The position numbers and the translations under genes were made by a program. The notes beneath the pieces were generated by a model. That model was not told the origin of the DNA, did not search any database, and worked only from the letters and a program-made list of their open reading frames with translations. This document shows positions 9,191-19,700 of a stretch of DNA of 64,000 nt, piece by piece. Every line of letters starts with the position of its first letter. The stretch's first letter is position 1. The DNA comes from Haliscomenobacter hydrossis DSM 1100 (GTDB taxonomy: Bacteria; Bacteroidota; Bacteroidia; Chitinophagales; Saprospiraceae): assembly GCF_000212735.1 (NCBI RefSeq), contig NC_015510.1, forward strand, positions 6,139,001-6,203,000, in the 5' to 3' direction.

Positions 9191-11775
9191 GGTTCGGTTG
9201 GAGGAAGTACAATAACGGTGATGTAAAAAGGCTCCCCTACACAGCCACCTGCTACACTGGTAGGTACCACGCGGTAGATAATCGTTTGATTAACTGTAGT
9301 GGTATTTGTCAAAAGATCGAATATATCAACAGTATCTGTTGGGTTGATGGTTTCACCATCAACATTAGGGTTGTTGTACGCTACGGAAGAACCTACCGAT
9401 GCTACGCTATACCAACTGAAAGTGCTGGGCAGGTTACAGTCGATTTGGTTTTGTAGATTAACGTTCACCCGGTTACAGCTGTAAATGGTTTTGGTCAGTG
9501 CCTCACCAACTGGTTCAGCATAAATGGTGAATTCAACGTTGTCATCAGTGCCAGAACAGCCATTGGCATCGATGACAGTACCTCCAAAATTATAGGTGCC
9601 TGCCGGAAATCCAGTAAAGCTAATTTGGAAGACACCGGTCTGACTAATCGCATTTCCAGTTGGACCATTGTCTAAAGTGTCACAATTTTCACCAATAAAG
9701 ATACGGGTATACCCAAAAGCAAGGGCGTAAGGTGCAGTACCCCCCGTTGCAGTAACCACCACAGTAAGTGTACTACCATCACCTTCACAAGAGTTTACAG
9801 GGCCTGTGATGGTAACAACAGGTGCCGCAGCCACCGTGATATTGATAACGGTGGTAAGGGAATTACAATCGGTGGTAGCTACCACCGTATAATTGGTAGC
9901 AGGGCTTGCTGTAGTAGGTGTACCACTGATGGTACCCGTGGCGGCATCAAAACTCAAACCAGCGGGTAAAGCTGGGCTGATGGTAAAGGTTGCACCCACT
10001 CCACCTGTTATGGTTGGGGCCAGCGGCGTGATTGCTGTGTTTGCGCAATAAACAACAGTATCAGGGTCATAAGAGAACGACTCAATCTCGGAATCTATGT
10101 TCAAAGTTATGACCATACTGATGTCGGCTGTACCGCAGTAAGCATTATTGGTAATAATGCGGCGGAAGTAATAGACACCAGGAGTATTGTAATCATCTAA
10201 TACGTTGTTGTAGACTTGGTCATCCGCTTCACCGGCATCTGCACCCGCTACAAAGGGGCCAGCCGGAGAGGTAGTCGATACTTGCCAAGCGAAGGTCTGA
10301 CTACCTGTAGGATCGCCACCTTCCAAGTTATCGGTCAACAGAATCAAAGGATTATCCACCTCGTCTTCACAAAGCGTCACTTCGTTGAGGAGGGTCACAA
10401 AAAAACCAATGTTGTTGGCATTGGGTAAAACACCTAACACCCTTGGCACGCCAGAGCCACAAGTATTATTGGCTACTACACTAACCACACCACCTTGAAA
10501 AAGCGCTCCAGAGGTAACGGTGATAGAAGTAGTCCCTTGCCCGGCAGTGATTTGCCAGCCAACAGGAACCGTCCAGGTATAACTGGTTGCTCCAGGAACC
10601 GCTGCAATGGAATACATCAAGCCCGGAACATTGTCACACACCGAGGTGCCTCCAGTAATGGCACCCGGCTGAGCTGGTCCATCGTCTACTACAAAACTAT
10701 CGGTATTGTTGCTTGGGTTAGCACAACCCAGCGAATTGATGGTAATGGTTGTATTGCCATCATTGTTCAAGTTTCCAGTGGTAAAAGAACCGGTACCACC
10801 AGTGAACGTAACGGTGGCATTGTTGTTGCTGGAAGTGTTCGCACCAGAAACACTGTATACCACACTGTAAGTACCATCGGGTACTGTATTGGAGCTAAGA
10901 ACTACGGTAGCAGGGCCGTCTTCACAAACGGGTTCGGTTACGGCTACGGAGAAGTTGGAAACATCCAGTCCACAGGCCCAGCTTACTACTACGCGGCCGT
11001 TGGCACCGTCGCCAGAGTCACTAAGAAGGCTTTCGGACATGCCGCCGCCACCACCACCTGGGGCGAAGCCATTTTGTGCATCAGCAGCAAAACTATCATC
11101 AGCACCATTTCCACCATCCCCTGGTTGGCCTGTACCAGCACCAACGTTGCCATTGCCGCCAAATTGGCCGCCAGCACCGGGAGTACTGCTGGTACCTGCT
11201 GCGCCATGTCCACCATTGGCTGTAGAACTTGCAGCTCCACCGCCGCCGCCGCCAGCGTCATCACCACCAGCTGCAACAGAACCGCCGCCATTGCCGCCCG
11301 AAAAGGCATTAGGGGCAAGGGCAGGGGTACAAGCAGCAGCTTGGCCACCTGCGCCACCTACGAGGCCACCTGGAGCGGCACTACCGCCTACGGCAATGAC
11401 AACAATGCCAAAGCTGGAATTACCGCCATTGACGCCCGGTGCACCACCTGTGCCTACGGTAACCGTATAGCTGGCACCAGGAACAACGGCAAAAGTACTA
11501 GTAGCAAAGGCACCACCGCCACCGCCACCGCGGTTTGCACTGCTACCGCTAGCACCGCCACCGCCAGCACCCCAGCTCTGTACCGTAATACTCGTCACTC
11601 CGGTTGGCACAATAAAAGTGCCACTTGAGTTGTAGGTTAGAGATTGTGCGTACATGCTTGTTGTCAAACAAAAGCTCATAACCATGAAGAGGGAAATACT
11701 CTGAAAGAGTAGGGACGGAAATCTCGCCCCAAAGGACGGATTATGTCCAGGAAGACAGGTGTGATTTTTTTTCAT
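6946..11775 (-). CDS. giant T9SS surface protein A, 5' part (frameshifted gene)
   Basis: The 1609-residue product begins with a signal peptide ending near MYAQ. A glycine-rich domain (about 47-265) opens with FIVPTGVTSITVQSWGAGG. PKD/Ig-like segments follow (SVCDNVPGLMYSIAAVPGAT; a He_PIG-like PALPAGLSFDAATGTISGTP near 600-620). From about residue 863 comes the module shared with the other two giants: DANCKF, EDKTAPELIC, IGNVGAPNSPRP, KDKIAPVMKCDDD and EF-hand-like loops DSNGNGKIDAAP and DNNGDGDIFDRGE. It ends abnormally in SWALTKRNG, where paralogue B reads SWALTKETVKG, because one extra base is present. Rejoined with 4446-6815 the protein would be about 2440 residues. An adhesin or cell-surface polymer role is inferred. 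Confidence 0.82.
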   Translation of the reverse strand: MKKNHTCLPGHNPSFGARFPSLLFQSISLFMVMSFCLTTSMYAQSLTYNSSGTFIVPTGVTSITVQSWGAGGGGASGSSANRGGGGGGAFATSTFAVVPGASYTVTVGTGGAPGVNGGNSSFGIVVIAVGGSAAPGGLVGGAGGQAAACTPALAPNAFSGGNGGGSVAAGGDDAGGGGGGAASSTANGGHGAAGTSSTPGAGGQFGGNGNVGAGTGQPGDGGNGADDSFAADAQNGFAPGGGGGGMSESLLSDSGDGANGRVVVSWACGLDVSNFSVAVTEPVCEDGPATVVLSSNTVPDGTYSVVYSVSGANTSSNNNATVTFTGGTGSFTTGNLNNDGNTTITINSLGCANPSNNTDSFVVDDGPAQPGAITGGTSVCDNVPGLMYSIAAVPGATSYTWTVPVGWQITAGQGTTSITVTSGALFQGGVVSVVANNTCGSGVPRVLGVLPNANNIGFFVTLLNEVTLCEDEVDNPLILLTDNLEGGDPTGSQTFAWQVSTTSPAGPFVAGADAGEADDQVYNNVLDDYNTPGVYYFRRIITNNAYCGTADISMVITLNIDSEIESFSYDPDTVVYCANTAITPLAPTITGGVGATFTISPALPAGLSFDAATGTISGTPTTASPATNYTVVATTDCNSLTTVINITVAAAPVVTITGPVNSCEGDGSTLTVVVTATGGTAPYALAFGYTRIFIGENCDTLDNGPTGNAISQTGVFQISFTGFPAGTYNFGGTVIDANGCSGTDDNVEFTIYAEPVGEALTKTIYSCNRVNVNLQNQIDCNLPSTFSWYSVASVGSSVAYNNPNVDGETINPTDTVDIFDLLTNTTTVNQTIIYRVVPTSVAGGCVGEPFYITVIVLPPTEPACLSCMGEVNVSLDANCKFTVLPNHVIDFDRCENGQVLRDALEVVISGTKGSNIITCAGTYTYVVRLKPEYVRCFVFSPCWGKITAEDKTAPELICAPADVTLDCYDVNYVLNERRTIGNVGAPNSPRPAANATDGRTINNAEGIPGLAFGDNCQLGLIPPALVPDNIKNLGYAYYKDNCRDCGCRVTLKWTDKVIFYSCTDPQFVQNGYYAKIEREWVATDCNGMRADAYIQNIYFTRPDLDDFVFSIGGPADRPVTGQTGVAAGTPGYDWVVEYQSCTPDKSLILHDDVTPYDTSYFHTSSNYRLIYLDKLECNYSVSIKDTEFPICGGKGVKIDRALYVFDWCAGKIVDTFHILIKIGDFKAPTATYEHHAPYVISTGPMDCTAAFPITAAGIKSAFGVEIKDNCTLTNISVSVYTKDRYVKGILVYEGPDSPYAAEEDEDNCLIQWEKVDYAIMNGNMIGVPVGRHVMKIEAFDGCYNSSTLCFEFEVKDKIAPVMKCDDDLHISLSNANGYVDGYAQVTAADIDEGSWDNCKLAWIAVRRNVPTSCTASFIQKGYDSNGNGKIDAAPFDDPKDAPANWKWIVDGKEVVDGIDNNGDGDIFDRGEFFATKGGKIMTPLQDAVDFFCCDLAERVTIELWGADTADNPATTSVDESNWNYCWNDVLIEDKVAPTCVAPWDITVDCDEKNLAIIEDKVASAAVFGDVSITTGSDCANLDTVYTVTKNLKCGYGKIVRSWALTKRNG

Positions 11776-11929
11776 TAGGTCGTCGTATTAAGAGTGTTTT
11801 AATACAAAAATCAATGTTTAAAAAAAACATTGAATAGCCTAACAGGCTAAAAAACAAGGAGATCGACTCAAAGATAGTCTTATTGATTAAAAAAATGTCC
11901 TTTTAAAGTTAAAATAATAGATGTATACG
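11776..11929. other. upstream region of giant gene A with two small palindromes
   Basis: The non-coding stretch upstream of giant A holds TCAATGTT/AACATTGA (11811-11833) and TAGCCT/AGGCTA (11835-11849). They lie back to back about 36-75 bases before the start codon. They may form leader hairpins or protein-binding sites. No clean -7 box was found. Confidence 0.4.
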
Positions 11930-11969
11930 AAAAAAAATCAAAACCCCCGATCGCTGTAGCAATCGAGGG
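11930..11969 (-). terminator. rho-independent terminator of giant gene B
   Basis: Read on the minus strand, arms CCCTCGATTGC and GCGATCGGGGG (11944-11969, two wobble pairs) form a hairpin with a four-base loop. A T-rich tail at 11930-11943 follows. It lies just after the stop of gene B. Confidence 0.8.
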
Positions 11970-11995
11970 CTTTGTATTCCTATAAAAGATGTGGA

Positions 11996-14900
11996 TTATT
12001 CCACTACAATCATCTTCTTGGTAGCAGTGAAATCGTCAGCTTCGAGGGTGTAATACAACACACCAGAAGCGTTCAAATCAGTCGCCTTGAGGATAACTTG
12101 GTTGAAACCTTTTGCGTAGTCAGCACGGATGCTTTTCAGTACCCGACCAGTTACATCGCTGATGGTCAAAGTAGCAGCAGCAGCTTTTGGCAAGTTGAAG
12201 CTGATCATCGTCTCCCCGTTGAATGGGTTAGGCGTGTTTTGCTTCAGTTCAAAACCATTGGCAAGCGCAGCACCGCTGAACTTCAGGGCAACATTCAGTT
12301 GGTCGTTGCTTACGCTGTATGCTTCCGCAGAAACGATACGGTTCAGGCTCAGTGCGCTGCTCAGTTGAGCGTCAGCTTTGGCACGAAGTACCAAAGTGAA
12401 CAAGGCACCTTGCTTCGCTTCACCATTCCAGGAAGTGGTGATCACTCCTTCGTTGGTAAATACACCGAAGTTTTCAGCTTTGGCTACACCGTAAACGATG
12501 TCTACCAATTCAACTTTGCTCTTGTCCAGGTTCAATGCGAACTGGTAACCCTGGATGCTCTTCAGGTCAGCAGCAGAGAATTCTACACTGTACTCAGTAC
12601 CAGCTTTCAAAGCAGCGTCAGCAGCGTTGATGTCCAATGTACCCGCAGTACGTACTTCAGCAGAAGCAGCAGAACTTACGGTGGCACTGGCGTTAACATC
12701 ACCCACTTTAACCGCTACGAAGCTAGCGTTGATGTTTCCAGCCAAGTCGTTGATGTTCACAACTTCTGGGAAGCTAGCCGCCCATGGGTTGCTGGCATTT
12801 GGGAAATTGTAAGCTGCATCAACGAATCTCCAGGAAGTGTTGTTCTGGAAGCTTTGATCGATGTTAAGGATCAACTTGCGCAGGGCAATCAAGTCCAAAG
12901 TAGTGATTGACTTAGAGTTGTTGACGTCAGCAGCAATCATTTTGTATGGGCTGTTCAGGGCCTGTACATTCAGGATGTGCTTCTGGATCAATACCAGGTC
13001 AAAAGTAGAAACCCCATTGAGGTGGTTTTTGTCCAATTGTGGTGTTACCGTGAAGTCGTTTCCTTTGATCAGGTTAATGAATGCATAACCACCCGTTGCA
13101 GTTGTTGTTGCGCTCATGGAAGCCTGGCCACTCAAGGTGATGGTTGCACCCTGGAGGTTAGCGTTGCCTTCCGTAGCGATCGTACCTGCTACAACAGCTA
13201 CATTATCACCCGTAGCTAAATCAGGACACACCTTGCGGTTGTCTTGTACTTCGATGAAAGTGATACAGAAGTCGTCATTGCCTTGCTCATCCCAAGCGTG
13301 CAATTCAACCAATACGATTCCTCCTACTGCAAAATCATCACAATCCAGATCGATACCGGTTTGAGTGGCAATTACTGGCTCACCAACGCGGTTGATCGAG
13401 TACTTCTTAACCAGTTTCAGGCCATTTTTGGTTTCTGGTCCCTGACCATAACAATCGTAAATGTCCGAAGCCACGAAGTCAGAAGCCCATACTGCCATCA
13501 TACCACCACCGGTGCCGTTAGGCATCAGTTCAGTGCTCAAGCCATTGATACAAATTGGTGCTGGTCCTTTGCAATCTGCCACCACAAATGGAATCCGGGT
13601 TGCTTTGCTCAGGTTACCACACTCGTCACGTACCACCACGATCAGATCGTGGGTACCTACGGGCAAGTTTTTCACCGTGATCTCGAATTGGCCATTGCCC
13701 AAATCTTTGGTTACCCAACGTGGAGTGCTGTACAGGATCATCGAACCAGCATTGGTCGTTTGACCTGGAGCAACCATCAAGTACTGTGTTTCCAAAGTCA
13801 CTTTATCCGTACAGTTGTCGGTAGCCGCAACGGTGATCGTTACGTCAGCCAAACAATCGGCACCTTCGCGGATGCAGAACGTATCTCTTGGTGCAGTTAC
13901 TACTGGTGCAACTTCGTCGTATACCTTGATGATCTGGGTATACATGAAAGAGTGGTAGTACTCCCAATCCTGGAAGTAATCGTAAGGGTGAGCATAGATT
14001 TCTGGCTTACAGAATGGCATTAAGCCAGCAGAAACCGTTACGCTGCTACCCAAAGAAGAGTAACCACCGTAGTTGCCATCGCCACGTACATAGATGTCAT
14101 CGCCGTTGTTAGGCGTCAGGTCTTTCGACAACCAGAATTCTTCATTCAGGTCACGATCGCGGTCACGAACCAACATGTAGATTGGATTCTTGCCATAGTT
14201 ACCCCACAAGCCGCGGTCAACTACATAAACAGATCCTTCAGCCATTGGGTCACCACAACGGTCGTCGTAAGCACACCAGTTGATCACGGTGTAAGTACGG
14301 AAGATTTTGTAGCACTCATCGTCAGAAGCATCGTAACGCTTGTCGGTGATGTTTACCGCCAGGATGTCACAAGACAATTCGTCGGTCAGAACCGTATCAA
14401 TGATTGGCGTTTTGCAATCAGAGTCCACGTCTTTAGGGAAACAAATGTCGTATTGATGAATTGGACGAACCCAGATGGTCTGGTAGCAAGTGATCGTGAT
14501 GGGGCCTTTAACCGTTTCTTTGGTCAATGCCCAGCTACGTACGATTTTGCCATAACCACACTTCAGGTTTTTGGTCACGGTGTAAACGGTATCCAGGTTA
14601 GCACAATCGCTACCCGTGGTGATGCTTACGTCACCAAATACTGCCGCAGAAGCTACTTTGTCCTCGATGATAGCCAGGTTTTTCTCATCACAATCAACCG
14701 TGATGTCCCATGGAGCCACACAAGTTGGAGCCACTTTATCTTCGATCAGTACATCATTCCAGCAGTAGTTCCAGTTGCTTTCGTCAATATTCTGAGTGTA
14801 TGGATTATCCGCAGTGTCAGCGCCCCACAATTCGATGGTTACGCGCTCAGCCAAATCACAGCAGAAGAAATCAACCGCATCTTGCAGCGGAGTCATGATT

Positions 14901-16735
14901 TTGCCTCCTTTGGTGGCAAAGAATTCTCCACGGTCAAAAATATCGCCGTCGCCGTTGTTGTCGATACCATCCACTACTTCTTTGCCGTCTACGATCCATT
15001 TCCAGTTGGCAGGTGCATCTTTAGGATCATCAAATGGTGCAGCATCAATTTTGTTGTTGCCGTTTGAATCGTATCCTTTCAGGATGAAGCTAGCCGTGCA
15101 AGAAGTAGGAACATTGCGACGAACCGCAATCCAAGCCAACTTACAGTTGTCCCAAGAGCCTTCATCGATGTCAGCAGCAGTTACCTGAGCGTAGCCATCA
15201 ACATAGCCATTGGCGTTGCTCAAGCTGATGTGCAGGTCATCATCACACTTCATCACTGGTGCAATCTTGTCCTTCACTTCGAACTCGAAGCACAAAGTAG
15301 AGGAATTGTAGCAACCGTCGAAAGCCTCGATTTTCATTACGTGGCGGCCAACAGGTACTCCAATCATCTGGCCATTCATGATGGCATAATCTATCTTCGC
15401 CCAAGCGATGCAGCACTGTTCTTTAGCCGTGGTAGCGGGTACAGTGGTTGGAGGATTGGTACACCAAGGACTTTCTGGTCCTTCGTTAACCAAAATACCT
15501 TTTACGTAAAGGTCTTTGGTGTATACACTTACACTGACGTTAGCCAGGGTACAGTTGTCTTTGATCTCTACGCCAAAGGCGCTCTTGATGCCCACAACAG
15601 TTACGGGGAATGCCGCCGTGCAATCCATTGGACCTGTGGAGATCACATAAGGTGCATGGTGCTCATAAGTAGCCGTAGGTGCCTGGAAGTCACCAATTTT
15701 GATCAGGATGTGGAAGGTATCTACGATTTTACCGGCACACCAGTCAAATACATACAATTCGCGATCGATCTTCACCCCTTTGCCGCCACAAATTGGGAAC
15801 TCAGTGTCTTTGATCGATACAGAATAGTTGCACTCCAGTTTGTCGATGTAGATTCTACGGGTGTTAACACCACCACCAATGTGGAAATAGCTCAGGTCGT
15901 ATGGCGTAACATCGTCATGCAGGATCAGGCTCTTGTCAGGAGTACAAGACTGGTACTCAACTACCCAATCGTAGCCAGGAGTGCCAGCAGCAACACCAGT
16001 TTGACCTTTTACCGGACGGTTAGCAGGACCACCAATGCTGAATACGAAATCATCCAGGTCGGGGCGAGTGAAGAAGATGTCCTGGATGTAAGCATCAGCA
16101 CGCATGCCGTTGCAATCCGTAGCGACCCATTCGCGCTCGATTTTGGCGTAGTAGCCATCACGCGTAAACTCGATGTCGGTACAAGAGTAGAACACTACTT
16201 TGTCCGTCCACTTCAAAGTTACCCGGCAACCGCAGTTGAAGCAGTTGTCTTTGTAATACGCATAACCCAGGTTTTTGTAGTTGTCATCAACCAAGCCGGG
16301 AGGATTCAAACCCAACTGGCAATTGTCGCCCGTTCCAGCAACACCTTCGGCGTTGTTGATGGTGCGACCGTCCGTGGCATTGGCAGCAGGACGTGGAGAG
16401 CGAAGGTCGTCACCTACGTTACCAATGGTGCGTCTTTCGTTCAACACATAGTTGACATCGTAGCAATCCAAAGTGATGTCAGCAGGAGGACAGATCAGCG
16501 CAGGTGCGGTTTTGTCTTCAGCCGTAACTTTACCCCAGCAGATGATGTTGCCAAAGGCGTCAAACAAGCCGTAGGTCCAGACTCCAGCGCAGTCGATCAG
16601 GCCGCCGTTGGAGGGGCTGTTGTCCATGACCCGCACGGTGGCTCCGTTGCAATTGCCATCTGAGATCAGGTTGCGGGTGAGGAGGAATTGACAATTCGCA
16701 TCCAGGGTCACGGTCACATTTTGACAGCCGCAATC
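11996..16735 (-). repeat. shared giant-protein module, copy B
   Basis: This is the uninterrupted copy of the 4.7-kb module. It is very close to copy A over 11996-14800 and very close to copy C over roughly 14000-16700. Confidence 0.9.
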
Positions 16736-19700
16736 ATTGTTTTCTACTATTACATTGTCATTGTCACTGATATTAGCCGTTATGGTAGCGATGACGAAGT
16801 TGTTATAGCGGGCATCAGCGCTAGTCGCACTGTGGGCGATGCTACCGGTATGGCTGCCTTCTACTGCCGCATCATCTACCGCTGTAACCGTCACATTTTG
16901 GGCAATATTCCAATTGACGTTCGTGAAGATTAATGAAATGGGATTCGTCGTCACCTGAGCATCGGGCGTCAGGGTGATGGTCACATCACTGCTTGGCTGG
17001 CTGGTCAAAACAACCGTGTAGGTATCCGTTGCGCCACCTTCGGTAACATTGGTGCTACCGCCGCTTTGAGTGATGGTGACACCAGCCACGTCGTTGTCGC
17101 TGATGTTTGCACTTACAGAAGCAATGGAGATGTTATTGTAATCGGCATCAGTACTAGCGGCGCTGTGGACAATGCCACCCGTATGGCTGCCTTCTACTGC
17201 CGCATCATCTACCGCCGTCACGGTGACTGTCTGTAAAATATTCCAATTGGCACTCGTAAAGACAAGCGAAGCGGGGCTGGTTGTCACTTGTGCATTGGGG
17301 GTAGGGGTAATGGTTACATCACTACTTGGTTGGCTGGTCAGTACAACGGTATAGGTATCCGTTGCACCGCCTTCGGCAACATTCGTGTTTCCGCCACTTT
17401 GGGAGATCGTAACTCCTGCTGTTACGGCCAACACTTTCAATACTACGTCATTACCGCTTCCGCCAACGTAGGAAATTTGAGCATTTAGACCCGTACCGAG
17501 GAAATTGGGAATCAAAGCGCCTTCCGGCAGTCCGTTGAATGTTCCGATAACAGGATCTGTATCATCGTTGTTTACGATGGTTAAAGTACTACCTACACCA
17601 AGCGAGGCTGTACTTCCGGCAAAAGTCAGTTCAACGCCGCTGAGGTCGATCATACCAACAACGTCGAGTTGCTGGTATCCTGCATCGGCTACCAAATAAT
17701 TAATGACAATATTGAGTTTTGACCCGGCACTAAAGGCCGTTTTTTGTGTACTGGTTGTGCTTACATCTATATTATCGGTATTGGGCCAAGTACCATTGTT
17801 TGTGCTTTGTAAAGTGATTCCGTTGCTTGTAGAAGGAGAAAGGATTACCCCCCCAAATTCTATCAAGATATCAGCCCGACTTCCCGTGCCGGTACCTTTC
17901 ACCAAAATGGGGCCGCCTGATGATGTGATCTTAGCATTAAAATCCGAGACCCTGACGCCATAATTTTCAGTACTTCCGCCCAAACCATCAACACTTACAC
18001 TCCCCATACTACCGGCACTGATCTGGCCGCCATTTGCTACGTTAACGCCTATACCTCCCACGCCTCCTAAACCCTTCACCAGCACATTGCCCCCCAACGA
18101 AGTGATTAAAGAATTGTTACCCGATACAGAAACTCCAATATTTACCCCGCCAGGGTCATCCCCACCTTTTCCTTCTACATTTAGGGTGCCTGTTCCACCT
18201 GCACTGATCTGACCACTGGATGTAACATTTACTCCACTCGAAAAAGAACCAATCAAACTGCCGGTGCCTTTCACCATCACATTACCACCCGATGAGGTAA
18301 TTTTTGAACTGGCACCAGTGACTAATACGCCTGTATTATCGCCACCTGGGCTATTCCCACCTTGGCCTTCCACACTTACAGTACCCGTGCTAGCTGCAGT
18401 AATTGCGCCAGCTTGGTCCACAATCACGCCGATATTGGAAGATGCACCACTTAACGAGCTTGCTCCACCGGTGCCTTTCACGATCACATTACCACCAGCT
18501 GAAGTGATTAAGGAATTGGCTCCACTTGCATAAACACCATAACTTCGATCGTCTACATTGTTTCCACCTTGTCCCTCAACATTTACGCTTCCTAGACCTT
18601 CCGCACGAATAAAGCTACCGCCCACAATAAATACGCCAATATTGTCCTGAGAAGCTCCACTGCCACCGCCCGAACCTACTACAGACACATTGCCTCCCGA
18701 CGAGGTGATTTTACTGATGGTTACGACATACACACCATAGTTTGAATTCCCTCCTGTGCCGGTAGTGTTCCCTCCTTGACCAACGACTTTAACACTCCCC
18801 ATGCCGCCAGCACTTATTTCACCAAATGCCAATATCATTACACCATAATTACTAAAGGAAGTTCCACTGCCGCCACCAGTTCCATTTACATCTACAGATC
18901 CTCCTGATGAGGTAATTTTGGAATTCATGTCGGCGACATAAACGCCATAGTTTTGATTACCCGTATTCCCTCCTTGGCCAACAACACTTACCTTACCGGA
19001 ACCACCTACAGTGATCTCACCAGCACTTGATACAACCACACCCATACTCAAGGTTGAAGTTCCGCCTAATCCTTTTACCGACACATCGCCTCCTGACGAG
19101 GTGATCTTTGCACCACTACCAGTGACATCAACGCCAGAATTTCTACCTCCAGTAGTATTTCCACCTTGGCCTTCAACGTACACACTGCCCATTCCGCCTG
19201 CAGTAATCAGGCCACCAAAATAAACGCTTACACCTAAGTTAAATCCTGTAGTTGCTCCACCGCGCCCATAGCCTTTAACTACAACATTTCCACCCGACGA
19301 GGTGATCTTGGAATCGGAGCTTACAAGATACACACCAATATCCCCGCCAAGTGTGGTGTTCATGCCTCCTAAGCCCTCTATACTTACATTGCCGGCACTA
19401 CCTGCACTGATTTCACCACCATTTGATACGACAACCCCATAGTTCTTATTGCCCCCGATTCCCATACTTGTACCTTTCACTGTCACATCTCCACCCAAAG
19501 AAGTAATTTTGGAATTAACGTCATCGACACTAACACCATCGCAATCACCGCCAGAATTCGCCCCGCTTTGGCCCTCCACGTTTACTAAGCCCATACCACC
19601 CGCACTGATTTCTCCACCAGACCTTAAAAACACCCCTTTTGAACTAAAAGCGAGACCACCTGTACCTTTTACCGTGACAGGCCCACCCGATGAAGTAATT

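Larger units (their letters stand above)
4446..11775 (-). pseudogene. full extent of giant gene A, interrupted by +1 frameshift at 6957-6960
   Basis: The two open pieces are one gene by comparison with the uninterrupted paralogues B and C. At 6957-6960 the plus strand reads four T where B (around 14518) and C (around 23857) read three. The extra base gives ACC AAA AGA AAC GGT TAA in place of ACC AAA GAA ACG GTT AAA. Whether it is a real mutation, a slippage-prone expression switch or a sequencing error cannot be decided from one sequence. Confidence 0.8.

Noticed and set aside
10989-11357. Ala/Val/Leu-rich minus-strand frame inside the glycine-rich part of giant A
   Set aside because: It is a frame-shifted reading of a GC-rich glycine-coding region, not an independent gene.
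11811-11849. Riboswitch upstream of giant gene A
   Set aside because: Only two short palindromes are present; no conserved riboswitch core was recognised.
15230-16663. Open frame of 477 codons on the plus strand opposite giant gene B
   Set aside because: It is the antisense shadow of the shared module and has no recognisable protein features.
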